Shown piece after piece: positions 8,703 through 17,585 of a stretch of 47,600 bases of DNA. The translations under genes were made by a program, and so were the position numbers. The notes beneath the pieces are model-generated. The model did no database searches and had not been told where the DNA came from. It was given only the letters and a program-made list of their open reading frames with translations. Origin of the DNA: Acidimicrobiaceae bacterium (GTDB taxonomy: Bacteria; Actinomycetota; Acidimicrobiia; Acidimicrobiales; RAAP-2). Numbering within the stretch: the stretch's first letter is position 1; every line of letters starts with the position of its first letter. The stretch spans positions 1 to 47,600 of the forward strand of contig PKXJ01000032.1 of the NCBI GenBank assembly GCA_003132305.1, in the 5' to 3' direction.

Positions 8703-10304
8703 TTAACTGAGGTAGACGTTCTCGAGGTGGTAGGCGCCCGTCGGTGGGACATTGAAATCATGCACGGTGGACTGTTGCGAGTAAGGGTACGGGCTGTAGT
8801 AGAGCATCGCGAACGGGCAGTCATTCGCCACGATGGTCTGTATCTGCCCGTATATCTTGGCCCGCGCTGCGGTAGCAATCGTCAGCTCGGATTGATGAAT
8901 CAACTTGATGACCTCGGCGTTGTTGTACCACGAGTAGGCAGAGTAGATGCCCCCGTAGGCGCCACCGGCCGCTGCTGGCACGTTCTCATCCGGGTCGCCG
9001 ATATCGAGGGTCATCAAGCCCGGCGACATATCGTAGTGAGCCGTGGACTGAAGAGTAGCGAGGGTGCTCGGATCGTAGGACTGAATTGCGAGGTCGATTC
9101 CAATTGCTTTCAGGTTCGATTGAACGATCTGGGCGATCGTGCCGTTCAAGGAATCACCCGCGGCCACAGCGAACGTCGCTGCAAAGCCTTTCGGGTAAGC
9201 CGACTTGGCCATCTCTTGCTTGGCGGTTGCCGGGTTGTACCAAAGCTTGGGGGTGCTCGCCTGATAGAAAGGCCACGCTGGAGAAAAGAACGACGCGGCG
9301 GGTGTACCGTGTCCGAAAAGAACGTCCTTAATGATCGAGTCGCGGTCGATTGCGTACGAGATTGCTCGACGCACATGAACGTCAGCGAAATGGGGCTTCT
9401 TTTCGTTCATCACAATAAACGACACCGCGGAGGACTTAGACAAATTGACCTTGATTCCCGGGGTGCTTTTAAGAGAAGCAATGCTTGAGTACGGTGTGCC
9501 CTCCACGATGTCTGCTTGGCCACCTTTTAACTGGACAAGACGCGTATTGTCGTCGGGCACCGTCAACAACGTGACGGAGTCCAAATACGGCTTGCCCTTC
9601 TGCCAATAGTGTGGATTTCGCTTCAGCTGCAGTTTTTGTCCCTTGGTCCAGGATTCGAGTACGAACGGACCCGTCCCGATGGGGTGCTCGAAAAACTGCT
9701 TCGACGTCGCTCCACGCAAATTGTTTGGCAAAATCGCGTTCGAATACATGGACGTGTCACCAAGCAGTGGTCCCCAAGGATGCGTCGTGTGGATGACGAC
9801 CGTTGAGGCATTTGGCGTGTCGATGGCGTCGACCGCAGAAAGAATGTAGGCGTTGGGCCCCTTGAGAGCTCGCTCGAGAGTGAAGCGAACGTCCGCGGAG
9901 TCGAGTGGCCGACCGTCGGAAAATTTGACGCGGGGGCGGAGGCGGAAAGTCCAGGCACGCTGGTCCTTCGAGATGTCGTAGCCGGTAGCGAGCCAAGGTA
10001 CCGTCCCGTGTCCGTCAGCCGTCACGGTGTAGAGACATTCGTACAGGCTGAGACACGTCCAAATCGACTCGGTGTCAATGGCCGCACTGGGATCAATTGT
10101 TTGAGGGTCCGCAGTTCTGGCAAACGTCAAGTTTCCGCCCTTGACCGCTGTGCTGGCACCGGCGAATGGAACTTCCGCAAGCAGCGAGCCGAACGCCGAC
10201 GCCCCACCGATGGCCGCGCCTCCCGCAGCCACGGTTTTGAGAAAACTTCGCCGCGAAACCGAATTTAGGATCTCGATTTGCTCAACTTTCGCCCTGACGG
10301 TCAT
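8703..10304 (-). CDS. dppA: Peptide ABC transporter substrate-binding protein with Tat signal
   Basis: A 533-residue extracytoplasmic solute-binding protein of the SBP_bac_5 family, which captures peptides, nickel or other ligands for the DppBCDF importer. The N-terminus has a twin-arginine signal, SRRSFLKT at residues 18-25, followed by an alanine/glycine-rich hydrophobic stretch. No lipobox cysteine follows, so attachment to the membrane is unclear. Family features include FARTADPQTIDPS, YECLYTV, DVRFTLERAL and GTGPFVLESW. The start has a strong site (GAAAGGAG, 8 bases upstream of ATG). Export in folded form by Tat is unusual but known for actinobacterial binding proteins. The ligand cannot be deduced from sequence alone. 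Confidence 0.93.
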   Translation of the reverse strand: MTVRAKVEQIEILNSVSRRSFLKTVAAGGAAIGGASAFGSLLAEVPFAGASTAVKGGNLTFARTADPQTIDPSAAIDTESIWTCLSLYECLYTVTADGHGTVPWLATGYDISKDQRAWTFRLRPRVKFSDGRPLDSADVRFTLERALKGPNAYILSAVDAIDTPNASTVVIHTTHPWGPLLGDTSMYSNAILPNNLRGATSKQFFEHPIGTGPFVLESWTKGQKLQLKRNPHYWQKGKPYLDSVTLLTVPDDNTRLVQLKGGQADIVEGTPYSSIASLKSTPGIKVNLSKSSAVSFIVMNEKKPHFADVHVRRAISYAIDRDSIIKDVLFGHGTPAASFFSPAWPFYQASTPKLWYNPATAKQEMAKSAYPKGFAATFAVAAGDSLNGTIAQIVQSNLKAIGIDLAIQSYDPSTLATLQSTAHYDMSPGLMTLDIGDPDENVPAAAGGAYGGIYSAYSWYNNAEVIKLIHQSELTIATAARAKIYGQIQTIVANDCPFAMLYYSPYPYSQQSTVHDFNVPPTGAYHLENVYLS

Positions 10305-10410
10305 ATGCCGGGCTCCTTTCTCAAGTCCTAGAGACGTAGATGAAGAACTTCAGTGCATCGTTGTTCGCGTGGTACTCACGACATGGTAGCCAATGTGAAT
10401 GCTCCGAACA

Positions 10411-10438
10411 CGGTCATGATCCAACACGATCACGACCG
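10411..10438. repeat. Imperfect inverted repeat (11-bp arms) between hom-like gene and dppA
   Basis: The arms CGGTCATGATC (10411-10421) and GATCACGACCG (10428-10438) pair at 10 of 11 positions around a 6-base loop. It lies in the 271-bp gap upstream of dppA and downstream of the homoserine-dehydrogenase-like gene. No T-run follows in either direction, so it may be an operator or an RNA stem separating the enzyme genes from the transporter genes. No gene was recognised in the rest of the gap. Confidence 0.5.
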
Positions 10439-10575
10439 GGGAAAAATCACCTGTCGATTTCGCGGTTGGGGCTCAAGGACAGTAGGCAAGAGGTGGCGCG
10501 AGTACGTCGGGAACCGTACGGCACTTGATTCCAATCGACGTTCAGCTCCCCGAGAGGAAACTCAACCGTACGCAT

Positions 10576-11613
10576 TTACGTTCGAGGAGAACCGTCAAGT
10601 CCGATGTGCAGCACGTCGGCAAGGAGCCCGTAAGCCGTGTCGGGCAGTCGCGGATCACTGCAACTGATGGTGATTGGCTGCAATAGACGCGATTCAAAGC
10701 GAACTCCCAAGGAGGTGCCAGTGAGCGGATAGAACACGCTCTCGGGGCCGATCTCACTGATCTCCACTGTTGCTCCAACAACGTGATCAGAGGGCGTCGA
10801 CTGAAGGCTCGCCAAACTCACGAGGCGATTCCCACGCGCGCGCGTGTCGATTGCCGTTACCGAAAGGTCCTCGCTAATCGCCGTGCGTTCGACGCCCTCG
10901 ACGTGAATCGGTTGGTCCCATAGCGCGGCCGACAGCGCACACAACTTGACGGCAGCGTCCCAGCCGTCCAGGTCGTACTGCAGATCGTCTTCGACGATGC
11001 CAAGCGCCTGCGCCCGCCGGATTGCCTCAGAGAAGCTGCACCCTTGGCTGAGAGCGTCGAGGACGACGCCGCTCGTCGAATTCAATAGGCCCGTCACGGC
11101 GGTGACCGACGAACCCGGGAGCGTTCGCTCGATCAAACTAAACACCGGCATACCGTCGGCAACCGCCGATTCGTATCGATACTGCACGCCGTGGCGACCG
11201 GCCAACTCCCTCAGTTCGCGCAAGCCGTGCGCCACCGGACCCTTGTTGGCACTCGCGACGCTGCGTCCGGCGGTTAGTGCAGCACGGATAATCGCGATCC
11301 CGAGCGCCCCGGTGAACGGCTCGAGCGGCGTCGTCTCAACGACGATATCGGCGGGGCACGTTGACACGAAGGTCGTGGACTCTTCGAAAGGCCCCTGTGG
11401 AGACTCGGCGTTCGCATGTTCAAGCGCACGACGTAGATCGACGCCCAAGGGGTCGGCGACCGAGCCAAAGCGCGCCGTGCAAAGGCCGGTGACGACGAGA
11501 TCGAGGCCCACCTCCGATTGCAGGCGATCGTGCTCGCTAAGTATCAACGCTGCGAACGCGCGTCCAACCTTGCCGAACCCCACGAGACAAAGGCGGAGCG
11601 TTCGATGCTGCAT
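10576..11613 (-). CDS. Homoserine-dehydrogenase-like NAD(P)-dependent oxidoreductase
   Basis: A 345-residue protein of the homoserine dehydrogenase fold without an ACT domain. The N-terminal Rossmann motif is LVGFGKVGRAFA. The dehydrogenase core shows SANKGPVA, YESAVADGMPV, the GLLNSTSGVVLDAL loop equivalent to the GI(v)NGT segment, and DLDGWDAAVKLCAL, where the conserved Asp and Lys of the active site lie. Canonical homoserine dehydrogenases interconvert aspartate semialdehyde and homoserine. The absence of a regulatory domain and the position between a class V PLP enzyme (6-base gap) and a peptide-type transporter suggest a catabolic or specialised role, which is an inference. The start ATG follows the preceding stop closely, so the pair is probably co-transcribed. 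Confidence 0.8.
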   Translation of the reverse strand: MQHRTLRLCLVGFGKVGRAFAALILSEHDRLQSEVGLDLVVTGLCTARFGSVADPLGVDLRRALEHANAESPQGPFEESTTFVSTCPADIVVETTPLEPFTGALGIAIIRAALTAGRSVASANKGPVAHGLRELRELAGRHGVQYRYESAVADGMPVFSLIERTLPGSSVTAVTGLLNSTSGVVLDALSQGCSFSEAIRRAQALGIVEDDLQYDLDGWDAAVKLCALSAALWDQPIHVEGVERTAISEDLSVTAIDTRARGNRLVSLASLQSTPSDHVVGATVEISEIGPESVFYPLTGTSLGVRFESRLLQPITISCSDPRLPDTAYGLLADVLHIGLDGSPRT

Positions 11614-11619
11614 TCCTAA

Positions 11620-12864
11620 CTACGCCGCTGAGACGAGAAGACCAAGTTCCTCGACGCAGCGTTGGATCTCGCTTCCAGTGTTGTAGTGCATGAGGCCTAG
11701 TCGCAACAGGCCCTCCTCGAGATCAAGACCGAGATGTTCGACGATGCCCTGGGCGTAGAAATTGCCGTTCCAGGTGTAGATACCCTTCGCGCCCAGAGCG
11801 CGAGAAAGAAAAGCCGGACGTTTTCCCTCGACCACAAGGCCAAACGTTCCGACACGCTGGCTTGGATCCGCCCCTTGCACTCCGGTTACACGTACGTTCG
11901 CCAGTTCTCGCAGTTCGTTTATCAACTGATCGGCCAGCTCTGCCTCTCGGCTCTGGATCGCGCAGTAGGCGGAATCAAGGCGCCCCCGGAGGTCATCTCC
12001 CTCGCCCAAAGATGCGAGGTAGTCGACCGCGGCGACGAAACCCCCGATGTTCTCGTGTAACTGCGTTCCCGTTTCGAACCGGTGGCCCGGTGGTTTCGAA
12101 CCGGCGGGTCGTACCCTCTCCGCCGGAAGCGTCTCGGCGAGGTCGCTGCGCATCCAGGACATCCCCAGGTGCGGGCCAAAGAACTTGTACGGGGAACACA
12201 ACAACACGTCACAACCCAGCGCTTCGACGTCTATTCGACGGTGCGGGGCGTAGGCAACGGCGTCCGCCCACGCCAGAGCGCCGGCTTCGTGGGCCAGCCT
12301 TGCGATCTCGAGGGCTGGCGTCAAAGTGCCAACGGCGTTCGAAGCAAGACAGAAGGCAACGACCTTTGTCCTATGGCTCAACTTTGAACTCAGGTCCGCC
12401 AGATCCAGATTCAGATCCTCCGTCACTCCGACCTGGCGGACCACGAGGCCTCGATCCTGCGCCAGTAGAAGCCACGGCGCTACGTTGGCGTCGTGATCGA
12501 GCACGGTGGTAATGATCTCGTCCCCGGGCTTCAACGTTCTCCCGAACGCGCGAGTCAGGTTGAAGTTCAACGTTGTCATGTTGGGACCGAAGGTAATGCC
12601 GTCAGACGAGCCACCCACGAACGTCGCACCGTAGGACCGAGCTTTCGCAATCAGCTCATCCGTCTTCGCTGACGTCTCGAACTCTCCCTCGATATTTGCA
12701 TTACTACCCGACAAGTAGTCGGTCATAGCTTCGATGACAGACCATGGGACTTGCGTTCCACCAGGACCGTCAAAGAACACGGCGGGCTCGCCGCCGACGG
12801 CCGGTCGCTGCAGCACTGGAAACTGCGCTCGCACCATGTCGACATCAATTTCCGGCACTCCCAT
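11620..12864 (-). CDS. Cysteine-desulfurase-like class V PLP enzyme (VC1184-type subfamily)
   Basis: A 414-residue fold-type I PLP enzyme of aminotransferase class V. It matches the cysteine-desulfurase-like subfamily (TIGR01976 type) in its opening (VRAQFPVL, then FFDGPGGTQVP), the GSSDGITFGPNMTT segment, DHDANVAPW, WADAVAYAPH with the PLP-binding Asp, and SPYKFFGPHLG with the Schiff-base Lys. Unlike IscS/SufS, no clear catalytic cysteine loop was recognised, so sulfur transfer is not assured. The ATG at 12864 is chosen because AAAGGGG lies about 9 bases upstream; the ATG at 12873 sits directly against that site. It is the first gene of a minus-strand series with the oxidoreductase and dppABCD, and may supply a lyase or transaminase step. 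Confidence 0.8.
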   Translation of the reverse strand: MGVPEIDVDMVRAQFPVLQRPAVGGEPAVFFDGPGGTQVPWSVIEAMTDYLSGSNANIEGEFETSAKTDELIAKARSYGATFVGGSSDGITFGPNMTTLNFNLTRAFGRTLKPGDEIITTVLDHDANVAPWLLLAQDRGLVVRQVGVTEDLNLDLADLSSKLSHRTKVVAFCLASNAVGTLTPALEIARLAHEAGALAWADAVAYAPHRRIDVEALGCDVLLCSPYKFFGPHLGMSWMRSDLAETLPAERVRPAGSKPPGHRFETGTQLHENIGGFVAAVDYLASLGEGDDLRGRLDSAYCAIQSREAELADQLINELRELANVRVTGVQGADPSQRVGTFGLVVEGKRPAFLSRALGAKGIYTWNGNFYAQGIVEHLGLDLEEGLLRLGLMHYNTGSEIQRCVEELGLLVSAA

Positions 12865-13064
12865 ACGTTGCATCCCCTTTGGTGCTCTTCCGGCTAGTCA
12901 TAGTACGCCTCTTACTTTGTAGCGGTCGTTTCCGCCACCAGTCAACAACCTTGGCACAGTTGAACTGACTACTGCGACGCCGAGCGCTCTTTCACAGAGA
13001 CTTCTTTCGAGCCTAGGAGACGCGACGCGATCCGCCGAGGAAGTCTGGAGCGGCACACCATGGC

Positions 13065-16000
13065 TCAGTGCGAGGCAGCTTTGTCTACTTCTCTGGCGGC
13101 GGCGAGCACTTCTTCTGGCACGATCGTGGCCGGACGATTGGACGGGTCGTTCACGAGGAACCGACCGAGGACCGGCAACTCCGTCAAGTTCTCGGCGCGC
13201 AGGATCGCCGCCACGACGGGCACGAAACTCTCTGCCGCCGGGTACACGACATGGCGCGGCAACCAGGTGGGCTGATATTTCGAGTTGAATGACCACAGCG
13301 ACTCGATGGGCAAGATGCCCGAGAGCCGCTTGAGAGCCCATCGTTCGACACGGGTGAAGGTTCCCTCACCGCGTTCACCTTCCAACACCGATCGAAAGGC
13401 CGCGAAGTTGAGACTGAGTCCTTGCGCACCCTGTTCGCGTAAGTGCTCGATCGTCGAACAGAGCGCGTAGTCGACGAGTCCGTTCGGGTGTTCGCCGGGG
13501 TCGCGGCGCATGAGGTCGAGTGAGTAGCCGTGGATGGCCGGCGACGGAACGAACTGGCAGACCGCGACGGGCTTGGCGTTCGGGTCGTACACGACGGTGA
13601 GCAACAGACCCTTGTCCTTCGGGTCGAAGAGTCGGCCGAGCATCATGGAGAATCCCCGCTCGCCGCCACCTCGACGCAGCAGTGAGATCAACTCGACGAT
13701 CTCCGAGACGCGAGAGGGTTCGATCTTCGCGGGGTCGAAGAACTCGACGGTGTAGCCGTGACGCGCTAGACGAGTGCAGGCCTGACGGAGCCCCTTCATC
13801 TTCTGGCCCTGGAGCGTGAAGTGCTGACAGTCGACGATGGCTTCGTCACCGATGTAGAGGTAGTGCATCCCGGCCGCGTGATAGATCGGGAGCCACTCTT
13901 CACCGGCGGCCATGATGCCGATGGTCCAGCCCCTCGACTCCGCGAAGTCGCGAAAGGCACTCAAGACTTCGGTACGTTCGGCCCTGGGGCCAATGGGGTC
14001 CGGCGAGATTAGCGCCACTCCGCCGTAGACGGCGTAGGCGACGAGCGAGTCTCGAAAGAGGAAGAACTGTTTGTCGTCACGCAACGCGAAGTAGTCGAGC
14101 GTTCCTCGGCCGTGGCGTCGGACGATATCTCTCGCACGAAGTTCTGCCAGTCGTCGCTCGGTCGAGCCCGCCGAAGTGGAGAGCCGTCGATCGACGACGG
14201 GACGGGTTAAGAGATAGAGAGCCGAGATAATGAGCGAGACGCCAATGGCGAGCAGCGTGGGATTGACGAAGTCGTCGACGCGATCGGGCAAGGCAATGTC
14301 GTACTGTCCCACGAGACGCTCCATACAGGCCACGATGACCACGCCGATGTTGGGCAGATGATGATGTCTCGCCGCGGCCTCGACCCCGAGCGTCGCCGCC
14401 ACGATCGCCACGAGGGCCACGAGACCGAGTCGCGGCAGGGCGCTGGCCACACTCGAACGATCGGTCGTCGCTTGGAAGTAGCGGCGTTGACCAACGAGAA
14501 GGACCAATAGAGCCGCCGCGATGAGTAACGACACGATGGTGCCGCCGCGCAGGGCGTGCGCGACAATGGTGATGGCGAGTATCGACACGGCGAGAAACCA
14601 CGATCGACGTTGGCCTCGACGAAGGCCCCGGGCGAGCATGATCATCGCCACACCCGCGACCGCCGTCAGCGCGGCGGCCGACTTGGCGACCTCGAGCGGC
14701 AGGACCGACAGCACCAAGTGCAGGTGGCTACGCAGTGGTCGCACGGTGGTGACCGCGACGTTGAGTAAGCCGTCGAAGAAGATAAGTCCACCGGCCCAGC
14801 GTCGAATTACTCGCTGACGATGTTGGTCGCGAAGTCGTTCGACGTTGACCGGAAAGGGACTGCCGCCCGGCCACGAGGCCACCGTCGTCGTGACCGACGA
14901 GGGAGAGGGTTGCGTGCTGGCGCCCGCTATCAGGCTTTCGAGTACGGTTCCGCGGCGCCGCGGCGACTCACCGGCGAGGAGTCGCACCTGCACCGTGCTC
15001 GCCGCCTCGATCTCGACGGCACCGAGTCGATCGAAGGAGCTAAAGACGGGCGGCAAACCGAAGCGACCGTGTCGCTCGACGAGCACCGTCCTCGAAGGTC
15101 CTGGCGCCGCGCAGACGCCGTGATCGAGAAACGCCAGTGCTGGTCGAGGCGCCCCGCCGATGACGGCGCCGACACCTCCGCGTTCGACGACGCGTCGGGC
15201 GTACTCGAGCGCGTCCACGTCGCCCACCTTGGTAAACGTGAGGGGTTCACTCAGTTCTTGGCTTTTAGCGCCTCGGTTTCGGCGCTCGAAGCGTCGTCGA
15301 ACGATCAGTCCGGCGAGGGCCGCAATAAAGGTTTCGACGACGGCAATGGCGACGAGTTCGACGGACAGATTGGTCCAGAACCCCGTCGAGTGAATGAGGT
15401 GCAAACTGAAGTGGTGATGCGTGATGTGTCCGGCGATGGCCATGACGAAGCCCCACACGTCGAGGAGCGCGATGGCGAGAATCGGGAGCCACACCCAAGC
15501 GCCAAGCCGTCGATACAAAACGCGCGAGGAGACGAATCGTTCGAGCGCGTAGGGATCTTCGAGCCGGTCGGCGTCAGCGCGGTCGCTCGAGTCAACGGGC
15601 GTGACGTCGAGGTCGTAGGTGCCAGCCGCCACGGCGAGGTCGCGCACGCCACTCGCGGTGGCGATCTGCAAAATTAGGTCACTTGCGACGATGACGCCGA
15701 GTCCCTCGAGCAGCGCCTGCGCGCGTTCGCTATCGCGAATTTCTTCGTCATCGCCGCCCGGCAGCACGAAGAGTCGGTGGCCCGGCTTGGCACAGAAGGC
15801 CTCAAATTCGCTGCGCACTGTGGGCAGCGCGATGAGCGTTGCTTCGATGAACTTCGCCAGATCCGAGGTCGAATCGGGGTGAAACAGGTTGCCCGCGACG
15901 ACGACCACGGCCGCGTCGTCAATTTCACCCAGCAAACTGAGCAGTTCCTTGACGGGTCGACTGGTGACGTCCGTGGTTGGTGAGAGTGAGAGATCGCTGA

Positions 16001-16079
16001 CCACGTACACGTGATGACCGTAGGGAACCGGAATCGTACGTCGTTCAGTCCCTGCCACGGGGTCTAGTCTCGCAGACAT
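13065..16079 (-). CDS. Fusion of degenerate metallophosphoesterase and MprF-like lipid aminoacyltransferase
   Basis: A 1004-residue membrane protein. Residues about 22-330 follow the calcineurin-like metallophosphoesterase layout, including the family's YALERFVSSRVLYRRL segment and a membrane helix pair at about 193-260. The metal motifs are lost: DxH reads D29-L-S, GDxxD reads G63-N-L-F-H, GNHD reads G108-G-D-D, and GHTH reads G308-G-A-P. A second membrane block spans about 430-625. Residues about 650-975 form a DUF2156 aminoacyltransferase domain as in MprF and LysX: DKQFFLF, ALISPDPIG, YIGDEAIVD, GFSMMLGRL, SLDLMRRDPG, LSLNFAAFRS and FNSKYQPTWLPR. That domain uses aminoacyl-tRNA to modify phosphatidylglycerol. 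No lysyl-tRNA synthetase domain is present. The predicted start is 4 to 34 bases from the divergent HAD gene. Confidence 0.85.
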   Translation of the reverse strand: MSARLDPVAGTERRTIPVPYGHHVYVVSDLSLSPTTDVTSRPVKELLSLLGEIDDAAVVVVAGNLFHPDSTSDLAKFIEATLIALPTVRSEFEAFCAKPGHRLFVLPGGDDEEIRDSERAQALLEGLGVIVASDLILQIATASGVRDLAVAAGTYDLDVTPVDSSDRADADRLEDPYALERFVSSRVLYRRLGAWVWLPILAIALLDVWGFVMAIAGHITHHHFSLHLIHSTGFWTNLSVELVAIAVVETFIAALAGLIVRRRFERRNRGAKSQELSEPLTFTKVGDVDALEYARRVVERGGVGAVIGGAPRPALAFLDHGVCAAPGPSRTVLVERHGRFGLPPVFSSFDRLGAVEIEAASTVQVRLLAGESPRRRGTVLESLIAGASTQPSPSSVTTTVASWPGGSPFPVNVERLRDQHRQRVIRRWAGGLIFFDGLLNVAVTTVRPLRSHLHLVLSVLPLEVAKSAAALTAVAGVAMIMLARGLRRGQRRSWFLAVSILAITIVAHALRGGTIVSLLIAAALLVLLVGQRRYFQATTDRSSVASALPRLGLVALVAIVAATLGVEAAARHHHLPNIGVVIVACMERLVGQYDIALPDRVDDFVNPTLLAIGVSLIISALYLLTRPVVDRRLSTSAGSTERRLAELRARDIVRRHGRGTLDYFALRDDKQFFLFRDSLVAYAVYGGVALISPDPIGPRAERTEVLSAFRDFAESRGWTIGIMAAGEEWLPIYHAAGMHYLYIGDEAIVDCQHFTLQGQKMKGLRQACTRLARHGYTVEFFDPAKIEPSRVSEIVELISLLRRGGGERGFSMMLGRLFDPKDKGLLLTVVYDPNAKPVAVCQFVPSPAIHGYSLDLMRRDPGEHPNGLVDYALCSTIEHLREQGAQGLSLNFAAFRSVLEGERGEGTFTRVERWALKRLSGILPIESLWSFNSKYQPTWLPRHVVYPAAESFVPVVAAILRAENLTELPVLGRFLVNDPSNRPATIVPEEVLAAAREVDKAASH

Positions 16080-16113
16080 CGCCGTGGCGTTGGCTGCGAC
16101 GACAAAAGCACTG

Positions 16114-16602
16114 ATGACACCTGAGAGCCCTCACGAGAACTGGCACTGGCGCGAAACGCCGCTAACCCCCGGCGCGGCGGTGATCTTTGACATCGACGGC
16201 GTGTTGGCCGACGCCGCCGGTCGCCAGCACTACCTCGACTGGGGCGATTGGCGCAGTTTCTTCGACGCCGTGGGCGATGACCCCATCATTGAAGAGATCG
16301 AGCGACTCCTCGAACTGCTCGATTCGTCGCTCGCGGTCATTCTCGTGACGGGCCGTCCCCGTCGGGTGCAGGCGCACACCGTGGCGTGGCTCAACCACTA
16401 CAAGCTTCGTTGGGACCTACTCATCATGCGCGAGTACGGCGACTACTCCGGCGTCGACCGGTTCAAGCGCGAAACGCTGCACGAACTCGTGACCGACGGC
16501 TTCGACGTGCGTCTCGCGCTCGACGACGATCCGAAGAACCACGCGATGTACGTCAGTGAAGGCGTGCCGTGCATCTACATTCACTCGGGCTACTACTTGT
16601 AG
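16114..16602 (+). CDS. Small HAD-superfamily phosphatase (polynucleotide-phosphatase-like)
   Basis: A protein of about 162 residues with the HAD catalytic motif I FDIDGVLAD (nucleophile Asp and general acid Asp), motif II threonine in LVTGRP, and an acidic motif LALDDDPKNH. The pattern of RQHYLDWGDW, FF, TGRP, T-AWLN and MRE resembles the phosphatase domain of the Pnkp-type 3'-phosphatase group, but the substrate is not established. The ATG at 16114 is preferred; the in-frame GTG at 16084 would leave only 4 bases before the divergent fusion gene. The stop lies 4 bases from the convergent oxyR stop. Confidence 0.75.
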   Translation: MTPESPHENWHWRETPLTPGAAVIFDIDGVLADAAGRQHYLDWGDWRSFFDAVGDDPIIEEIERLLELLDSSLAVILVTGRPRRVQAHTVAWLNHYKLRWDLLIMREYGDYSGVDRFKRETLHELVTDGFDVRLALDDDPKNHAMYVSEGVPCIYIHSGYYL

Positions 16603-16606
16603 GGAC

Positions 16607-17521
16607 TTACATCGAGTACAACTTCTTAGCACGAAGACGAAGTGACAACTGTGTCGCGAGATCTTTAAAGTGGGTCGCGCGCGGACTCGACGCGCGCCAC
16701 ACCAGTGCGAGCGTGCGCGATGGCGGCTCAAGAAACTCTCTCACCACGATGCCATTGCCAGCTCGCGCCTCGACGTCCGTCGCCGTGGCCGGAAGTAACG
16801 TCACGCCCACGTTCGCGGCCACCATCTGCACCAAGGTGTGCAGGCTCGTGGCGCGCAGATCCGTGGGCTGAGCCGTGACGCCCGAGCAGACCGCGAGGGC
16901 CTGGTCGCGAAGGCAGTGGCCCTCACTGAGCAACAAAACGTTCTCACTCGCGAGAACGCTGGTCGAGAGCGGGACTGTCGACGCGGCCAGAGGGTGCTGG
17001 GCGCTGAGGGCGAGGAGGAACGGGTCGTCGATCAGCGCCTGCGCGACGAGGTCGTGGCCCTCGACGGGCAGCGCGCAGAGTCCGAGATCGATCTGACCGT
17101 TTCGAAGGGCCGCCAAGAGATCGTGAGTCTGCAACTCTTCGAAGCGCAACGTGGCGCTCGGATGACGTGCCACAACTTCGGGCACAAAGTCACCCAACAC
17201 GTAAGGCGCGATCGTGGGTATTGCGCCGACGGCTAACACCCCGGAGAGGGAGTCTCGGTTGAGCTGGGCGGAGTCGACGAGTTCATCGACGTCGGCGAGG
17301 ACGCGTCGCGCGCGCCCGACAATCTCTTCGCCTACCGTCGTCAAGCGCGCGCCCTTCGCCAAGCGCTCCACGAGTGTGGTGTCGAGTCGCTGTTCGAGCT
17401 CTCGAATCTGACTCGAGAGGGCGGGCTGCGAAACGCTGCAGAGATCCGCGGCCCTGCCGAAGTGGCCCTCGTCGGCCAGGGCGACCAGGTAGGAGAGCTG
17501 TCGGAGGGTTGGTTTGTTCAT
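16607..17521 (-). CDS. oxyR: LysR-type hydrogen-peroxide sensor OxyR
   Basis: A 304-residue LysR regulator. Residues about 5-65 form the winged helix-turn-helix (LRQLSYLVALADEGHFGRAA, SQPALSSQIRELE), followed by the effector domain. The redox pair is visible: SEGHCLRDQALAVC places Cys203 and Cys212 nine residues apart, the same spacing as the peroxide-reactive pair of E. coli OxyR, and the surrounding GHCLRDQA is diagnostic. It is divergent from katA with a 93-bp shared region holding an inverted repeat next to its own start, so autoregulation and activation of katA are likely. The C-terminal stop nearly touches the convergent HAD gene. Confidence 0.95.
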   Translation of the reverse strand: MNKPTLRQLSYLVALADEGHFGRAADLCSVSQPALSSQIRELEQRLDTTLVERLAKGARLTTVGEEIVGRARRVLADVDELVDSAQLNRDSLSGVLAVGAIPTIAPYVLGDFVPEVVARHPSATLRFEELQTHDLLAALRNGQIDLGLCALPVEGHDLVAQALIDDPFLLALSAQHPLAASTVPLSTSVLASENVLLLSEGHCLRDQALAVCSGVTAQPTDLRATSLHTLVQMVAANVGVTLLPATATDVEARAGNGIVVREFLEPPSRTLALVWRASSPRATHFKDLATQLSLRLRAKKLYSM

Positions 17522-17525
17522 AATT

Positions 17526-17550
17526 TGAAACTATCAAAAAGTATGTTTCA
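17526..17550. promoter_or_regulatory. Putative OxyR operator in the oxyR-katA intergenic region
   Basis: An inverted repeat TGAAAC (17526-17531) and GTTTCA (17545-17550), separated by 13 AT-rich bases, sits immediately upstream of the oxyR start and just upstream of the katA -35. Size and position fit a LysR-type binding site that represses oxyR and activates katA. The assignment to OxyR rests on position, not on a close match to the enterobacterial ATAG/CTAT consensus, although CTAT occurs at 17531 and 17553. Confidence 0.65.
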
Positions 17551-17555
17551 ATCTA

Positions 17556-17585
17556 TTGGAATTCTTAAGTGGTCCTGCGTAGTCT
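17556..17585 (+). promoter_or_regulatory. Predicted sigma-70-type promoter of katA
   Basis: TTGGAA (17556-17561) and TAGTCT (17580-17585) are separated by 18 bases, about 30 bases upstream of the katA start. The operator-like repeat ends 6 bases before the -35, a typical geometry for activation by a LysR regulator. Confidence 0.5.
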
